Assembly (NCBI GenBank): GCA_947490035.1
Contig: CANLGS010000270.1
Span: 1 to 6,313 of the forward strand
Length of the DNA: 6,313 nt
DNA from: Gemmataceae bacterium
Lineage (GTDB): Bacteria; Planctomycetota; Planctomycetia; Gemmatales; Gemmataceae
Direction: 5' to 3'
Position numbers and translations under genes: made by a program. A model generated the notes under the pieces. The model saw nothing but the letters and a program-made list of their open reading frames with translations. It ran no database searches and was not told where the DNA came from. Positions within the stretch are counted from its first letter, which is position 1; each line of letters begins with the position of its first letter. Positions 5,079-6,313 of this stretch are shown in pieces.

Positions 5079-6313
5079 TCAGTAGCGGAGTTGGAGGCCG
5101 ACGTTGACGCCGCCGAGCCAGTACTGGTCCTGGCGGAACAGCCCCGGGGGGCTGGCGGGCACAATGGCGCCGTAGTTCGGGCTGAACGGGACGGCGGCGC
5201 TGTTCACCGCGCCGTTGAACTGGCTGCCCGGTCGGGCCACGTCGGGCAGGTACAGGAGGTTCAACCCGACCGACCCGGTCAGCCGGCGGGTGAGCGCGAT
5301 GCCGACCGTGCCGCCGATCTCAGGGACGTAGGAGAACCGGTCGCGGGTGAAGGTGCCGATGCTGCCGTTGGTAGCCAGCAGGCCGCCGTAGGTGCTGCCG
5401 GTCGTGCGCCCGGCGACCGGCGGGAACTGCTGCCCCGCGCCGAGCAGTTGCGCCCCGGACCCGGACGCCCCGGACGGGTCGGTGAACGCGCCGCCGCCGA
5501 ACACCTCGATTCGCTCGTGCATGTTGCCCACGGCGATCTTGGCGAACCCGCTGGCCGTCACCATCCCGTACCGCGCCTCGCCGCGGAGGGCGAACGACAC
5601 CCCGTTGAACTGGTTGCGCGTGTGGAAGCTGTCGCGGATGAAGATGGTCGCGTTCGGGGAGATCACGTTCACCCCGGCGAAGGTGGTCTGCGTCGGCAAC
5701 AGCCCGGCCACGGTGACGACGCCGAACGGCCCGACGGCGAACTGCGGGGTCTGGCCGTTGAGGATGGTCAGGCTCTGGATGTCCAGCCGCTCCTTCACCT
5801 CCAGGTAGCGGTAGCCGGCGAGGAAGTCGAGCGACCACGCCAGCCGCTCGCCCGGCTCGCTGCGGTACAGGTTCCACACGGCCGACGGCTCGAAGCTGAA
5901 CGTCTGGGTGTTGGTGCCGACCACCACGCCGGACGGACCGAAGTCGGGACCGGACAGCACGAGACTGGTCTGCAACCCGGTGTTCCGATCAATGAACGGG
6001 CGCGCCAGCAGCGGGATGCCGGCGGTGTTCTGCGCGCCGCCGAACGTCTCGGTTTTCCCCCGCCGCTCGGTGACGAACATGCCGAAGTTGAACCCGAACC
6101 GGCGGTCGGCGTCGCCGAAGAAGCCGGTCGCGATGCGGACGCCGCTGATCGGGTTGTACCCGATGTCGCGGTTGCCCACGAGTACGGTCGTGCTGGCGGC
6201 GCCGAGCACCCCGCCATCGACCGGCGCGCTGGTGGTGAGCAGCGGATACCGCACCGGCTGGTCGCGGTTGAACCACAGCAGGTAGTCGGCCTCGACCCAC
6301 CAGCGCGGGGCGC
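5079..6313 (-). CDS. BBP7-type outer-membrane beta-barrel protein, N-terminus cut by window edge
   Basis: The visible 410 residues match my memory of the BBP7 family of planctomycete outer-membrane beta-barrel proteins, whose function is not established. They open with APRWWVEADYLLWFNRDQPV at the window edge, continuing to LLTTSAP and GGVLG; a signal peptide and short linker should lie outside, past 6313. Other family-like marks, counting from that first residue, are LAGYRYLEV (164-172), DSFHTRNQFNG (227-237), RGEARYG, FAKIAVGNMHERIEV, YVPEIGG (328-334) and LYLPDVARPG (353-362). Alternating hydrophobic strands and a C-terminal tyrosine after VGLQLR fit an outer-membrane barrel insertion signal. 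No other start is acceptable: the reading frame stays open to the edge. A terminator follows at 5017-5052. It has no evident link with hisG. Confidence 0.88.
   Translation of the reverse strand, partial: APRWWVEADYLLWFNRDQPVRYPLLTTSAPVDGGVLGAASTTVLVGNRDIGYNPISGVRIATGFFGDADRRFGFNFGMFVTERRGKTETFGGAQNTAGIPLLARPFIDRNTGLQTSLVLSGPDFGPSGVVVGTNTQTFSFEPSAVWNLYRSEPGERLAWSLDFLAGYRYLEVKERLDIQSLTILNGQTPQFAVGPFGVVTVAGLLPTQTTFAGVNVISPNATIFIRDSFHTRNQFNGVSFALRGEARYGMVTASGFAKIAVGNMHERIEVFGGGAFTDPSGASGSGAQLLGAGQQFPPVAGRTTGSTYGGLLATNGSIGTFTRDRFSYVPEIGGTVGIALTRRLTGSVGLNLLYLPDVARPGSQFNGAVNSAAVPFSPNYGAIVPASPPGLFRQDQYWLGGVNVGLQLRY

Overview
This GC-rich bacterial window most likely comes from a planctomycete, probably a member of the Gemmataceae. 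The evidence is the partial BBP7-type outer-membrane beta-barrel protein at the right edge (a family best known from Planctomycetes), a futalosine-type menaquinone gene pair, weak or absent Shine-Dalgarno sequences, and several dispersed-looking inverted repeats between genes. The genus cannot be settled from this sequence alone.

Layout. Bases 1-189 hold a perfect 29-bp inverted repeat and the leader of mqnA. Then on the plus strand come mqnA (chorismate dehydratase, 190-993), a nested inverted repeat that encodes the end of MqnA and fills the gap, and mqnC (radical-SAM cyclic dehypoxanthine futalosine synthase, 1056-2201). These are followed by an unrecognised four-helix membrane protein (2254-3021), another inverted repeat (3033-3106), and an ABC ATPase of the NatA-like drug/Na+ export type (3126-3854). 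On the minus strand are hisG (long-form ATP phosphoribosyltransferase, 4764-3889, convergent with the ABC gene) and the BBP7 protein (from the right edge down to 5079). The 314-base gap 4765-5078 holds a candidate hisG promoter, a large inverted repeat carrying heptamer arrays, and a good intrinsic terminator for the BBP7 gene.

How the genes work together. MqnA and MqnC catalyse the first and a later step of the futalosine route from chorismate to 1,4-dihydroxy-6-naphthoate, the precursor of menaquinone; mqnB, mqnD and mqnE are not in the window. hisG starts histidine synthesis and stands alone here. The ABC ATPase has no recognisable permease beside it. The BBP7 protein belongs to the outer membrane and has no evident link to its neighbours.

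The most notable feature is the repeats. Four unrelated inverted-repeat families occupy four gene boundaries in 5 kb. Two of these families also appear to supply the C-terminal codons of MqnA and MqnC. I see no CRISPR array, transposase, tRNA or rRNA, and no clear new defence or mobile system.
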